A DNA stretch of 64,000 bases, taken from assembly GCA_964006375.1 (NCBI GenBank), contig OZ023265.1, positions 13,627,993-13,691,992 of the forward strand. The letters run 5' to 3'. The translations under genes and the position numbers were made by a program. Shown here in pieces: positions 10,615 through 24,868 of the stretch. The DNA is from Tillus elongatus. Its lineage: Eukaryota > Arthropoda > Insecta > Coleoptera > Cleridae. Under the pieces are notes generated by a model, which saw nothing but the letters and a program-made list of their open reading frames with translations, was not told the DNA's origin and did no database searches. Numbering within the stretch: position 1 is the stretch's first letter; each line of letters begins with the position of its first letter.

Positions 10615-11679
10615 ATGGAGTACACCTCAGAAGAGTATGCCGATATAATTTTTATCTACGGATATGCTGATGGAAATGCTCTAGCTGCTTGTCGGGAATA
10701 TCAACGTAGGTTTCCCACTCGCCGTCAACCTACACCAAGGGTTTTTTCTCGATCGTTTTCAAGACTTCGGCAGTGCCGTATTGGACAACGTCCTGACGCT
10801 AGAGCTAATGGTAGAAGACAACATCAACTTGAAGACGAAGAGAGAGTGGTGGATGCAGTGATGGATCAACCTTCTACAAGTACTCGGAGGATTGCCACGC
10901 AGTTACAATATTCTCAAAGCTTTGTTTGGAGAACTTTACATCGAGAAGCCTTACATCCATATCATCGACAGAATGTTCATTGCCTTTTACCTGGAGATAA
11001 TGTGCATCGACGAGTCTTTTGTGAATGGATGATGGAAATGAACAATCAAAATATCTTATTCCCTAATCTAATCTTCTGGTCTGACGAATCAACATTTACA
11101 AGAAATGGTATTTATAATTCTCATAATGAGCATGTCTGGTCATTGGAAAATCCACATGCAACAAGGACTCGCACATTTCAACATAGATTTTCCATTAATT
11201 TATGGTGTGGTTTTTTTAACGGCTCACTTTTCATAGAAGTCTTGCCACAACGTTTAAATGGATCTTCGTACTTAGCGCTCCTAGAAAACCGTGTAGAAAA
11301 CATTCTAGATGGCATTCCACTAGCAACAAAAGGTATAATTTGGTACCAGCATGACGGTGCGCCAGCGCATCATAGTATAAACGTTGTTACATGGCTACAT
11401 GAACATTATAATGAAATATGGATTGGCAGAACTGGACCAAGACATTGGCCTGCAAGATCACCGGACTTAAACCCACTTGACTTCTATCTTTGGGGTGCTT
11501 TTAAGCGACTGATCTACAGTGAACAAATAAATACACCAGAGCAGCTACAACAACTTATAAATAATGTTTTTCGTCATATTCAAGCAACAATGAATCCTCA
11601 AGACATTAAATTTTCCATATTAAAAAGATGCCGTGCGTGTATTCAGGCCAATGGAGGCATTTTTGAACATTTATTGTAA
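10615..11679 (+). CDS. Tc1/mariner-type transposase (DUF4817 + DDE_3), intact
   Basis: A 354-residue uninterrupted transposase expected to cut and reinsert its own element in the nucleus. Residues about 1-55 match the DUF4817 DNA-binding region (EYADIIFIYGYADGNA, then YQRRFPTRRQPTPRVF). A second helix-turn-helix region lies at about 85-110 (TSTRRIATQLQYSQSFVWR). The DDE_3 core runs from about 150: D157 in FWSDESTFTR, D247 in WYQHDGAPAHH, D284 in ARSPDLNPLDFYLWG, with 36 residues between the last two Asp. All three are present. Position 10615 is chosen because it is the first ATG of the open frame and is preceded about 35 bp upstream by TTTATAAAA, a TATA-like box. AATAAATAAA overlaps the stop. 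Good candidate for a recently active copy. Confidence 0.93.
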   Translation: MEYTSEEYADIIFIYGYADGNALAACREYQRRFPTRRQPTPRVFSRSFSRLRQCRIGQRPDARANGRRQHQLEDEERVVDAVMDQPSTSTRRIATQLQYSQSFVWRTLHREALHPYHRQNVHCLLPGDNVHRRVFCEWMMEMNNQNILFPNLIFWSDESTFTRNGIYNSHNEHVWSLENPHATRTRTFQHRFSINLWCGFFNGSLFIEVLPQRLNGSSYLALLENRVENILDGIPLATKGIIWYQHDGAPAHHSINVVTWLHEHYNEIWIGRTGPRHWPARSPDLNPLDFYLWGAFKRLIYSEQINTPEQLQQLINNVFRHIQATMNPQDIKFSILKRCRACIQANGGIFEHLL

Positions 11680-11706
11680 TAAATAAATTACTATAAGCCT
11701 GATAAA

Positions 11707-12195
11707 AGTGTATCATTGCGATTTTCTACCAAACAACGACTGGTTAAAAATCATGAACTGTGCTCTAAAACACTTACCTGCTTCATTGCTTACTCGTAAA
11801 ATAAGCGTCGTACAGAAAATTATCAGGAGAGTCATTTTGTTCACGAATGAAAGTAAGATTCAAAAAATAAAAATAAAAAAATCATTGGCGTACCCGTTTT
11901 TTTCTTGAGGGATAACCAATGACATGTGGGTACGCGCGCCACTGCTGAATTAGCCGATTCAATTGTTACGGTAGAATACGCGCCTTCCATAACAGCCTAC
12001 ACATGCGAAGTTTCAGCAAAATATATGTACTACTTTTTAAAAAATTGGGAAATTTTATTTTTTGAAATTCAACTTCAACACCCTGTATCTTTTTAATGAA
12101 GCATTATAGAAAAAAAAATTATAGGACATACCCTCTCTAAAATTGTTCAAAGAACATGGAGATTCATTTTTGGTCACCACTTATGAATAACTCTG
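11707..12195 (-). repeat. Right long terminal inverted repeat of the Tc1/mariner-type element
   Basis: Reverse complement of 9886-10374 with scattered differences. It ends ...CACTTATGAATAACTCTG next to TA. Confidence 0.9.
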
Positions 12196-12197
12196 TA

Positions 12198-12469
12198 GAG
12201 TGCAATGATCTTAGCAGGTGTGTAAATAGCTTGAAGAGGTTTGTTGCCCAGGAAAATCGGACCAGTCTTTTTGGGAACATTTTAAGTTTATTTTCGGAAA
12301 ATTATTGTACTTTTTCAAACAATAAAGTGATTTTGATTAAATAAGGTACATTGTTTTTACTATATGCAGGTTATACCAAATTCCATGTCTTTAATTAAAA
12401 AAAAGACATGTTTGCCATTAAATTTTTATTTAAGAAAATTCACTACCATAACGCACTTGCTGCGTCCAG
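12198..12469 (+). repeat. Truncated copy of the CTGGACGCAG MITE (right end)
   Basis: Contains the MITE interior (GGAACATTTTAAGTTTATTT, ACAATAAAGTGATTTTGATT, a GGTTATACCAAATTCCATG-like stretch) and the right terminus CATAACGCACTTGCTGCGTCCAG at 12447-12469. The left terminus is missing; the sequence instead abuts the Tc1/mariner-type element at 12197. Confidence 0.75.
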
Positions 12470-13079
12470 ACTTTTATTATAAATGTCTATATTAAAATGG
12501 TAATAGATTTTTATGTTTTAGGTACTTTCTATACCTGGCATAATATAGTCCAGAAAATGATCCTTATCCTGTTTTTTCTCGTTTTGAATTATTAAGGTTA
12601 GACCTAATTAAATTGTAGCTCATGACATTTAGAGCCACCAAAGTGAATTGCTAATTAGCTGTCTATACCATACGGAATGTATGTTTGAATTTAATAAGCA
12701 TGTATGTATAATCTATACACAGTGTGATACTTTGTGTAGGATGCCTACTTTCCATTTCGCATTTATAAACTAAGTACATATTTTACATGTTTTGTAAAGT
12801 GATTTTGAAGCCACAATACGTGGAAGCAGTTATTTGTTGAGAGTTAACCGAATTGGATTGTGTCAACAGATACCTCAACCTTCGACCTTACATTTATTAC
12901 ATCACAGTGTAAACACCTGAAAACCTACCAGAATATATAACTTTACCATTATTCCAGTAAGTTGCCCCTACTTCATTTGAATAATACATTCACTTTTACA
13001 TACCTACAAGGGTTAAATGGAAATTTGTCTAACATAATCAAAATATATATTTGTTTTCATTATGAAGTTTAGAAGATAC
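12470..13079. other. No recognisable feature
   Basis: AT-rich. No coding frame, repeat or RNA structure I can support. Confidence 0.4.
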
Positions 13080-14033
<954 letters not shown>

Positions 14034-14652
14034 ATGGTTAGATTAACGGAAATGCATAAAATAACAGTTATACAAATGATTGGTTACGGTGATAAAACCC
14101 GAACACAACACGAAGTAACTCGCCTATTTCATGAGAAATTTCCTGATTTACCGCCTATATCCCCAGGAACAATTAGTAAAATAGAGAAGAAATTTCGCGA
14201 GTTTGGTCATGTAAGGCAGATAAAAAAAGCAACCGATGCACTGAGTGATGAAATCAAATTATATGTGATGCTTAAATTTGTGGAAAACCCACATACATCG
14301 GCTAGACAGGCATCCACTACATTTAATGTTAGCCATGCATCGATAGTTAACATATTAAAAGAAAATAAAATGCATCCCTATAAAATGATATCTACTCAGG
14401 TGCCCATGGAAGACGATTATGATAGGAGAACTTATTTTTGTGAGCGAATGATGGACATGTTGTATAACAATATTATCCAATTAGGAGACGTTATGTTTTC
14501 TGATGAGTGCACTTTTTCACTTAACGGTCATGCTAATCGGCAAAATTGTCGCTACTGGCAACGACAAATCTTCACTGGATGATAGAAGAACACACGCAAT
14601 ACCCTCAGAAGGTTAATGTTTGGACAGGGATTGTTGAAAACCATATCATTGG

Positions 14653-14656
<4 letters not shown>
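14034..14656 (+). pseudogene. Tc1/mariner-type transposase, C-terminus lost at a TA array
   Basis: An open frame of 182 codons gives an N-terminal helix-turn-helix domain (TEMHKITVIQMIGYGD, ISPGTISKIEKKFREFG), a second DNA-binding segment (TSARQASTTFNVSHASIVNIL), and the first catalytic Asp, D157, in VMFSDECTFSLNGHANRQNCRYW. A frameshift near 14556 moves the reading to WMIEEHTQYPQKVNVWTGIVENHIIG, the expected continuation. The frame then runs into a (TA)n array at 14657. The second and third catalytic motifs are missing. Start codon chosen because the alignable domain begins there (MVRLTEMHK). Related to, but distinct from, the 10615 and 22026 transposases. Confidence 0.85.

Positions 14657-14732
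<76 letters not shown>
14657..14732. repeat. (TA)n array, 76 bp, at the break of a transposase gene
   Basis: Pure TA repeat beginning immediately after the codons for GIVENHIIG of the transposase and ending at one arm of a large inverted repeat. Confidence 0.97.
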
Positions 14733-14734
<2 letters not shown>

Positions 14735-14738
<4 letters not shown>

Positions 14739-15399
14739 TGCCAGTAGAGGTAAGAGAAAAAAAATGTTTGCTTCAATAAATTCACAGTAGAAAGGTAAAA
14801 TTTGTTAAAGATATTCTGGAACATAATAACTTTCCTAAACATTTTTTGTGGAACACATACTTAGAAAAATGGCAAGCGTTATTAGACCAATAGGAAAACG
14901 TCTGAAAAAGCTGTCCTGATTTATAAAGTGTGGAACATTGAAATGAAAAAAAAACCTTTAGACTGTATTGATAATGACTATTTCACGCTACTGTCATTTT
15001 AAGGACTTCTCGTGAAACCTAAAAAAATCGTTTCTTATGTCAAGCATATTTATATTTATTTGTTGCTTCAAAGTAATTTTTTTAGCTCCTTGAACTTTCG
15101 TTTGATTATATGCAAATTCCGCCTCCACTTTATGATGCAAATTTCCCGGTATTTGTGTCTTCTTTGTATGAGCATACATATATAAAGGCTATACTTATTT
15201 TCCCTTAACAAACAGTGAGTTCGATTGTATATCGCGAAACGTATTCTACTGTTTTTTTTTTCTACTCAGTGTTCCCGGAGCTGGTAGATAATTTTTCCAT
15301 AATGATTATATCTGTGAGCGATTCTGGGAGATAACAGGATCGACATTTATGATGACGAATTTTGATGTCAACGACTTTTATTAAACACGTAAAACAAAA

Positions 15400-15401
<2 letters not shown>
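14735..15401 (+). repeat. Arm 1 of a 0.65-kb inverted duplication
   Basis: Reverse complement of 17060-17702 over nearly the full length. Shared text includes GAACACATACTTAGAAAAAT, CTATTGGTCTAATAACGC in the partner, and GATTATATGCAAATTCCGCC. A few small indels are visible. One frame reads NNFPKHFLW then TYLEKWQ with stops, hinting at a decayed coding segment. Confidence 0.88.

Positions 15402-15484
<83 letters not shown>
15402..15484. repeat. (TA)n array, 83 bp
   Basis: Sits exactly between the inner end of inverted-repeat arm 1 and the start of an R module at 15485. Confidence 0.97.
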
Positions 15485-15488
<4 letters not shown>

Positions 15489-16273
15489 CACACCGATAAC
15501 TCAAAAAATAATGGGCCGATTTTACTTGAATTTGGTGAATACCTTCCTTTTGCAAATGGCTTGGATAAGTTCGTTAGCCAGAAAAATCGGCCCAGGTTTT
15601 CCCGGAAAATTTTGTGTTTTCTTTCAAAAAAAAATAATATCCCCGGAATTAACAAAAAAAGGAAGGGCAACCAAATTTGGTAGACGGGTTAACATCCTTA
15701 TAGGTAAGTAACCTACCAAAACTTAGCTCTGTAGGTCAAAAGACAAAAAAGTTATAGGCATTTAAAGAAAAATAAATTGGGGTTTTCTTCAAAACGTCTA
15801 AGTTGCGATTTAAAATGTCAAAATTGGCAACATTTAGGCAAATAACTTGAATCTAATACGGGCTATGGAAATAAAATGTCTCAAGAAGAACGTTTTACAA
15901 ACCCTGAAGTCTTAGTTTCAACCGTCATTGTCCTTCATTTTACTAAAATATTTTCAGAAAATTCATTTCAGATAGACCCTTTCTCTGATGCTTGGCAGTA
16001 GTCTTAGCTATAGAGTTTATCGTTTAATGGTATATAATTTTTGTCGAATTTTCGTAAAAAATCAATAAAGCTTAATATATCCGTTATTATACAACATATG
16101 AAAATTTTTAATAATTATAGGGTGTCTTAAAAAATTATTTCTACAATCACAGAGTGGCCCATAAGTCGTTGGTGATACAAATTTTCTTTTTTTTTTTAAT
16201 CAAACACGCCTTATGTTATTGCATTTTTACATTTTTCATCGAAATATAATGCATGTTTGTAAGAAAAGAAATT
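15485..16273 (+). repeat. Dispersed R module, long copy
   Basis: Starts GTATCACACCGATAACTC and continues with GGATAAGTTCGTTAGCC, CCCAGGTTTTCCCGGAAAAT and AAACGTCTAAGTTGCGATTT. It runs on through AGGGTGTCTTA and GGCCCATAAGTCGTTGGTG to the MITE at 16274. Collinear with 29149-29978. Confidence 0.85.
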
Positions 16274-16586
16274 CTGGACGCAGTAAGTGCGTTATGTGAT
16301 CGAATTTTGATCAAATGCTTCATATTTGAATAGCTCAATTTGCTATTAACCTATAAGGTTGACCAAGAAACGAGTTTTTTCGGGAACACTTTAAGTTTAC
16401 TTTCGGAAATTTTTGTACATTTTCAAACAATAAAGTTATTTTGATGAAACATGGCACTTTGTTTTTACTATATAGGTTATACTGGTAACCAAATCTGATG
16501 CCTGCTTTCTTAAAGAAACACACATATTTGCTATTAAAAAAGATTTTAATCAAAATTCACTACCATAACGCACTTGCTGCGTCCAG
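16274..16586 (+). mobile_element. MITE, about 313 bp, termini CTGGACGCAG
   Basis: Non-coding. Left end CTGGACGCAGTAAGTGCGTT; right end is the inverse, CATAACGCACTTGCTGCGTC plus CAG. Interior text (TTTCGGAAATTTTTGTAC, CAAACAATAAAGTTATTTTG, GGTTATACTGGTAACC) is shared with the copies at 29979 and 48035. It encodes no transposase, so it would be mobilised in trans. Superfamily not assigned; these ends do not match the common insect families I know. Confidence 0.8.
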
Positions 16587-17059
16587 GGTTTTTTAAGGTT
16601 TCATTAACTTTAAAATCTGCATTTCAGCAGACAAATAATCTCTGAGTATAATAACAATTTACCAAATATGACGTTCGATATCTGCTGTTTGTTTCTATAA
16701 AAATAGTCAATCATTCTCTAGTCTAATATTTCTCTGAATCTTTAAAGCTCAAAATCTGAGAACGGTTAAGGTCATTGAACCAAGCTTAAAATATTAGAGG
16801 CAATGTGTATTTAAAACTACCTGATTTTGTTCATGTATTAAATTTCTCATCCAATATTGTGAACCTTTTTACTATCGATCAGAAACTGTTTACCTAAAAC
16901 TTATCCCTCTGGCATTTGCAAAAATGTCATCGTAAAACAACAATAACCAAATGATGGAAGTGAAAACTTGCGTATAATATATTTGACGATATTTTGATTT
17001 CTGGCCAATAACAACAACTGAAGTGCTTTGAAACGAATGCCGTACACCCTCCGTTAAGT
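16587..17059. other. No recognisable gene
   Basis: AT-rich spacer between the MITE and the second arm of the inverted duplication. No coding or repeat structure I can support. Confidence 0.4.
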
Positions 17060-17702
17060 TTTGTTTTACGTGTTTAATAAAAGTCGTTGACATCAAAATT
17101 CGTCATCATAAATATCGATCCTATTATCTTCCAGCATCGCTCACAGATATAATCATTATGGAAAAATTATCTACCAGCTCCGGGAACACCGAGTGGAAAA
17201 AAAACAGTAGAATACGTTTCGCGATATACAATCGAACTCACTGTTTGTTAAAGGAAAATAAGTATAGCCTTTATATATGTATGCTCATACAAAGAAGACA
17301 CAAATACCGGGAAATTTGCATCATAAAGTGGAGGCGGAATTTGCATATAATCAAACGAAAGTTCAAGGAGCTAAAAAAATTACTTTGAAGCAACAAATAA
17401 ATACAACGATTTTTTTAGGTTTCACGAGAAGTCCTTAAAATGACAGTAGCGTGAAATGGTCATTATCAATACAGTCTAAAGGTTTTTTTTCATTTCAATG
17501 TTCCACACTTCATAAATCAGGACAGCTTTTTCAGACGTTTTCCTATTGGTCTAATAACGCTTGCTATTTTTCTAAGTATGTGTTCCACAAAAAATGTTTA
17601 GGAAAGTTATTACGTTCCAGAATATGTTTAACAAATTTTACCTTTCTACTGTGAATTTATTGAAGCAAACATTTTTTTCTCTTACCTCTACTGACATATT
17701 TT
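17060..17702 (-). repeat. Arm 2 of the 0.65-kb inverted duplication
   Basis: Reverse complement of 14735-15401. It contains an open stretch from 17158 (76 codons, basic and cysteine-poor, starting MEKLSTSSGNTEWKK) that is largely kept in arm 1 in reverse, but I recognise no family for it. An inner boundary lies at GTTAAGTTTTGTTTTACG. Confidence 0.85.
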
Positions 17703-17794
17703 AAAAACATTTTCTAGGTGTACCATTTTCTTGTCAGTTTTCTTCATATCTACATTGTCAAAGCTTCTAACTTTTTCATTTTCTGCTAATTAGA

Positions 17795-18058
<264 letters not shown>

Positions 18059-18120
18059 TGATATTAAGGGCAATTACGACCAAAAAACGAGGGCTATATC
18101 TTAAAGAAAGTCACTCTACT

Positions 18121-18167
18121 AAAACTCGATATATTTCGCTAGGAGTTCCTAGCATCTTCAGGAGCAC
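18121..18167 (-). ncRNA. Hammerhead-ribozyme-like motif 3' of a Penelope-like element
   Basis: On the minus strand: helix I strand GCTC, core CTGAAGA (18155-18161), one unpaired T, a perfect 6-bp helix II (GCTAGG-AACT-CCTAGC), core GAAA (18134-18137), a minimal helix III (A-TATA-T), the cleavage-type UH position (TC), then GAGT closing helix I by Watson-Crick and one wobble pair. Penelope-like elements are known to carry small hammerhead motifs. The extra T at the base of helix II is a departure from the textbook core. No cleavage has been shown. Confidence 0.6.
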
Positions 18168-18578
18168 TAAAAATGAATAAAATCAGCACAAACATCTAGA
18201 TTATGCATTAAAAAACACTTACAGCACTGTAACTAATTAAAAAAGCAAGGCCTAAACATTGAAAACAGGGTAATTCTGCCACAAGACATGCTAAAAAACA
18301 ACAATGCAAAAAACATCCTTACATTTCATGTGAAACTCACGCGAACATTTCTACTTTCAAAACATTCAAAGCTAGTCATGAAAAAGTATAAAAAGTCGTC
18401 TTTAATGTTAAAAAACTAAAAAAGCTTTGAAAAATTCGCGTGTAACAAAATGGACACCTAACCCTTATTTTTCACGTTAGGAATGTCAACCAAAAATATA
18501 AATGACAGTTGAAGACCTCAATGATCATAGACTATTATGTTTCTCTATTGATGAATTATGTGAACAAGTTTTCTTATT

Positions 18579-19000
18579 CTAAGTTATGGAACCGACCAAC
18601 ACAGAGGCGCCATCAGACCTATCAAAAAGTATTACATAGCTATAAATGCTACTTAGATTTTGAACATCTGTTTTTGAGCTCATAGTGTCATTTTCAAGAA
18701 TATGACACATTTCAAGAAGGGAACTTTTTTTAAATTTTTCTCGCTGTCTAATATTTTAACATTTTCAAAATCCATATTGTGGCCTAAAGTAGACACATGA
18801 TGTGCCAATGCACACCTGTCAGGTCTCAGTCTGGAGTCACTCTTATGTTGACTGATCCTCCTACCAACAGACTGTGAGGTCTGACCTATATAAGCAAGAG
18901 AACAATTTTTACAATCTAGCTTATAAACCACATCACGTAGTTTATGAACCGAAATTTTGTCCTTATTGTTGGTGAAAAAATTCTTGTTAGTCAGAACATT
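18579..19000 (-). pseudogene. Penelope-like retroelement, C-terminal GIY-YIG endonuclease
   Basis: 3' end of a Penelope-like element, whose protein is RT followed by a GIY-YIG nuclease. Visible text: SVHKLRDVVYKLDCKNC, then LAYIGQTSQSVGRRISQHKSD (GIY-like Tyr, YIG, catalytic-type Arg, H), CALAHHVSTLGHNMDF, FENVKILDSEKNLKK. A frameshift in a T-run near 18727-18733 diverts the frame; in the other frame LLEMCHILENDTMSS continues to a TAG at 18579-18581. The RT domain upstream is missing, with stops before about 19000. A hammerhead-like motif lies about 410 bp downstream, consistent with the element's terminal repeat. Confidence 0.82.
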
Positions 19001-19387
19001 GTATTTTGCTTTCTCTCATTACACAATTTTGTAAAAGACCTGGATGATTTGTACCTTGAACATTTACTTTCGAATTTGTTTGGTTATTTTTCTTTATTTC
19101 TTTTATTGTTGATTATTTTTATTAATAGGATTCAAGTCGTAATACTAGAATAAACATTTTGAGGCGTACTGACCACGTTTTTCATTACCACCTCGCGTAT
19201 TTTATATTTCAGTGGCAACCCTACAATACCCGTGAAAATATTTTTATTTGTTGTTTTCCGTGCATAAGGCTTATATGTGTTACTATTAGTTTTATCAATA
19301 TATGTAATGCAATAATTAAAGGGGCGATGTCTGCGTAATCATAGAATTTGGGCAGAGGGTATCTTATTCTTCTTCTTCGAGTGCCTT

Positions 19388-20320
19388 ATCCTATCGAAGA
19401 TCGGCAACAATTTTGGCGGATTCTTCTCTGTCTTGGGCCCTTTTCAGCAAAGTGTTTGAACCCAAGCCTGTCCAATCTCGTATGTTCTTAATCCAGGAGC
19501 ACTGCCTGCGTCCCGGTCCACGTCTACCTTCGACCTTACCCTCTATCATGAGTTGTAGAAATTCATATCTATTGTGTCTCATTACATGACAGAGATATGC
19601 AGTTTTTCGCTTTTTTATGATTTCGATGAGTTCACTTTCTCTGCCCATACGATGCAAAACCTCCAAATTTGTGGTGTGAGCAGTCCAAAAAACTCGCAAC
19701 CTTCGTCGATACAACCACATTTCGAATGCCTCGAGTTTGTTTAGACCGCCAACCTTTAGCGTCCACGCCTCAACCCAATAACGAAGCGTGGAATATATGT
19801 GGAACTTCACAAAATTGTATCTAATTTGTATATCAAGTGACCTATCGCTTAACAGGTCTCGCATTTTTATGAAATTTGCCCTTGCCATTTCAATCCGAGC
19901 TCTGATTTTCAAATCAGGACTCAAATCTTCGCCGATCCAAATGCCCAAGTATGTTTATATCCCGCATACGTTTATATGTATTGGTTGATTTGGATTCCGG
20001 TTTACCGCCAATATATTTGTTTTTGCGGTGTTGATTTTTAAGCCTAATAGATCTCCTTCGGCTGATATCTTGTTAAGTAGCCGCTGCAAGCCCTCAGGAC
20101 TATCTGCGGTTATAACTGTGTCGCCGGCATATCGTAGATTATTTATCAAGGTTTTATTCACTTTTATGCTATCTTCTGCACCTTCAAGTGCGTTTTGGAA
20201 TACCATTTCGGAGTACATGTTAAAAAACATAGCGCTCAGTACACAGCCTTGTATGACTCCACGTTTAATTGGTACAGTTTTTGTTTGGGTTAATCTAGAG
20301 ATCGAAAGGATTCATAAAGT
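19388..20320 (-). pseudogene. RTE-type LINE, RT palm to C-terminus
   Basis: Continuous frame with one internal TAA (19955-19957). Motifs: TKTVPIKRGVIQGCVLSAMF (RT motif 4), then LRYAGDTVI, where catalytic YADD has become YAGD, GLQRLLNKISAEGDLLGLK, INTAKTN, YLGIWIGED, NKLEAFEMWLYRR, GHVMRHNRYEFLQ-like region, GRRGPGRRQCSWIKNIRDW, the C-terminal signature of RTE-like elements. Upstream RT and the endonuclease are absent. The stop and the lost Asp make it inactive. Confidence 0.85.
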
Positions 20321-20479
20321 GATATAATATGCAGGCTGTTCCATTTAACAAATCAATCATTACAACCACTACGCTTGTGAGGACCAGCCTGTATGTTTTG
20401 TCGTAACGTGAAAATATGCACCTACGGCAACCTTGCAACATGTGTCAAAATCATATTCTTATCGTTTTCCGTTACATGT

Positions 20480-20630
20480 ATATAAACATATAAACATTGA
20501 AACTGACACTGAATGGGGTTTAAGGGGGCCTAGTTCGCGCTCATTTGAAGAAATGTTTACAAAATTCAAAGGTCGGGATCCCCTCATTAGTGATTTTCTT
20601 TAAGAAAATTCACCAAAATGCAGGTTCAAA
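20480..20630 (-). repeat. Inverted L module without a TA array
   Basis: On the minus strand: GTGAATTTTCTTAAAGAAAATC-like hairpin (20591-20614), GGGGATCCCGACCTTTGAAT, TTCAAATGAGCGCGAACTAG, then CAGTTTCAATGTTTATATG. The expected TA array is reduced to ATGTATATAAACATATAAAC. Confidence 0.8.
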
Positions 20631-21214
20631 GAATTGCGAAGAGAAAGGCTGGACATACATTGTGATATAATAACTTCCTGGTGACATTATTTGGAGGACA
20701 CATACTTGGAAAAAAGAGGCAGGCCAAGACGAAGGCTTCTAGAAAACCTTCTCCTATTGACAAGGGGCGGAATAAAATAAAAAGTGCTGCTGGGAACAGA
20801 AAGCCGTGGTTGCGACGAGAATGCGACCTTGCGTTTAGACTGTAGTGATTACTATCCCAAAGTGTTTGTGTTATTTATGACATAAGGCATTTAGAAACTG
20901 TAAGTTAACAAATGAACCAATGTGAGTGACACATTATAATATGATAGAGGCATTAGCACTCAATTTCATTAGGGCCGCTAGACACTAGATACCAATGTGA
21001 ATACATAGACCTATGTCATTGCTACTTGTGCTTATAGAAATGTTGAGAACAGTGATATCAATGTGTCTAATAAGACAATACAATTGTACCTCAAGGAAAT
21101 AAACGATACATTCATGTCATGTTGTTAGCTATTCCTTTAATAGATAATAGCTTAATGTATGTATATAACCGTAGGTTGTGGTCAAAATACGTATATAGCG
21201 TATAAATCTTTGTT
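20631..21214. other. Degenerate sequence, no gene called
   Basis: A weak coding echo at about 20640-20860 (plus strand) reads EDTYLEKRGRPRRRLLENLL then, after stops, TLRLDCSDYYPKVFV. It resembles the frame in inverted-repeat arm 1 at about 14820-14980 (LWNTYLEKWQ.., RLY). The family is unknown. The remaining bases are AT-rich without structure. Confidence 0.35.
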
Positions 21215-23523
<2,309 letters not shown>

Positions 23524-23529
23524 TTTCAA

Positions 23530-24000
23530 AAAACATTTATGTATGTATCGCACCGATAACTCAAAAAATAATGGGGCGATTTTGATCGAATTCGGTAAAT
23601 ACCTTCCTTCTGCAAGTGGCTTGGATAAGTTCGTTAGTCGGTAAAATCGGCCCAGGTTTTCCTGGAAAATGTTGTGCTTCCTTTCGAAAAAATTTATATC
23701 TCCGGAAATAACAAAGTAAGGGCAACCTAATTTGGTGCGCTGGTTTGCGTCATAAAGAGTATCCCATGTACCAAAATTCAGATCTTCATGTTAAAAGACA
23801 AAACAGCTAGAGGTAAATTAATTTTTAATTAATTAATTCTGATTCAAGAAAGTTAAAAACTCAAAATTGATAATTAGGTGCGAGTACGAATGTGAGTGAA
23901 AAGTAAGACAAGAAATGACTAACAAGCTTCTAGATATGTGTCTAAGTCGTCATTTTCCTTGATTTTGTGAAAATTGACTAATTGAATCTAATTTCCTTGA
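23530..24000 (+). repeat. R module followed by the tail shared with 57250 and 63330
   Basis: Starts GTATCGCACCGATAACTC. Includes GGCTTGGATAAGTTCGTTAG, GTAAGGGCAACCTAATTTGG, GTTAAAAGACAAAACAGC and TTTTTAATTAATTAATTCTG. Its tail (GTGCGAGTACGAATGTGAGT, GACTAACAAGCTTCTAGATA) matches the tails at 57340-57420 and 63420-63480, which end in a tRNA-derived SINE. Confidence 0.8.
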
Positions 24001-24659
24001 CAATTATTTAAAGCAACAGCTTGCAATAAGAATGTTACATAAGAAAATCCGACAACGTTAGTAAATCAGGGGAAATGAATTATAGCCTATAGCACCATTA
24101 TTACACAAAATCTTGTTCCCCGACTCCCTTGTCCCTTGGATACACAATCATCAGTCACAATCGATTGGTCCCAATGTCAACAATGTTAAGAGGCTTGAAA
24201 TGTGTACATAGATTCATGTAATGTGTCTTACTTTTTATCGTATCAGATTTTTGACCTATACTAACACGATCCTAGTGACCTTTTACTACGCAATAAGTGA
24301 AATACCGAGTATCGTATGACATCACTTAATATTGATTGATTGGTATCATTGCTGACATGATGTAAACAGAAACATTTAACAGTGGAGACCCTTTAGCAAA
24401 AGCTTGAGGAGTTCTGATATTTTGAAGCTTTTAACCTTAAACAATGTCTATCCTGAAAGTGTCTACTTAGCTCTTGTGAATATATAACAAAGCATTTTTG
24501 CTTGTATCACTACTTATTCGTGGGAGTAGTAAGTGAGAGTACATAGTAATTAAATTACTTCAGAAAGTTTAACTGCCTTTAAAAACACTGTAATTAAAAT
24601 AATAGCTCGATGAATTCTAAACGTATCAATATAGAGTTTTTTGGTTTAACTTGCCCCAA
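24001..24659. other. No recognisable feature
   Basis: AT-rich; no coding frame, terminal repeats or tandem structure I can support. Confidence 0.4.
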
Positions 24660-24792
24660 TTTTAGTGAATTTTCTTTAAAAACTTCACTAATGAGGAGAT
24701 CCCGACTGTTGAATTTTAAAGAAATTTCTTCAAATGAGCGCTATTTAGGACCTCTGGAAGCCAAATCCGAGGTCAGTTTCAGATTTTATATG

Positions 24793-24868
<76 letters not shown>

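Larger units (their letters stand above)
9886..12195 (+). mobile_element. Complete Tc1/mariner-type transposon with about 490-bp inverted repeats
   Basis: The 2310-bp element is bounded by TA at 9884-9885 and 12196-12197, the expected target-site duplication of the superfamily. Ends read CAGGATGATTCATAAGTG on the left and, inverted on the right, CAGAGTTATTCATAAGTG. The inverted repeats extend from about 9886-10374 and 11707-12195 with high identity, which is unusually long. A single transposase gene fills the interior. The right repeat starts about 28 bp after its stop codon. Confidence 0.93.

Noticed and set aside
14546..14842. Open frames reading poly-Ile-Tyr or poly-Tyr/Ile (also at 15262, 17910, 21112, 21246, 23230, 23345, 24610, 28928, 41248, 53257, 57761)
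   Set aside because: They are translations of (TA)n microsatellites, not proteins. Only the non-repetitive transposase parts at 14034-14656 and 58003-58594 are kept.
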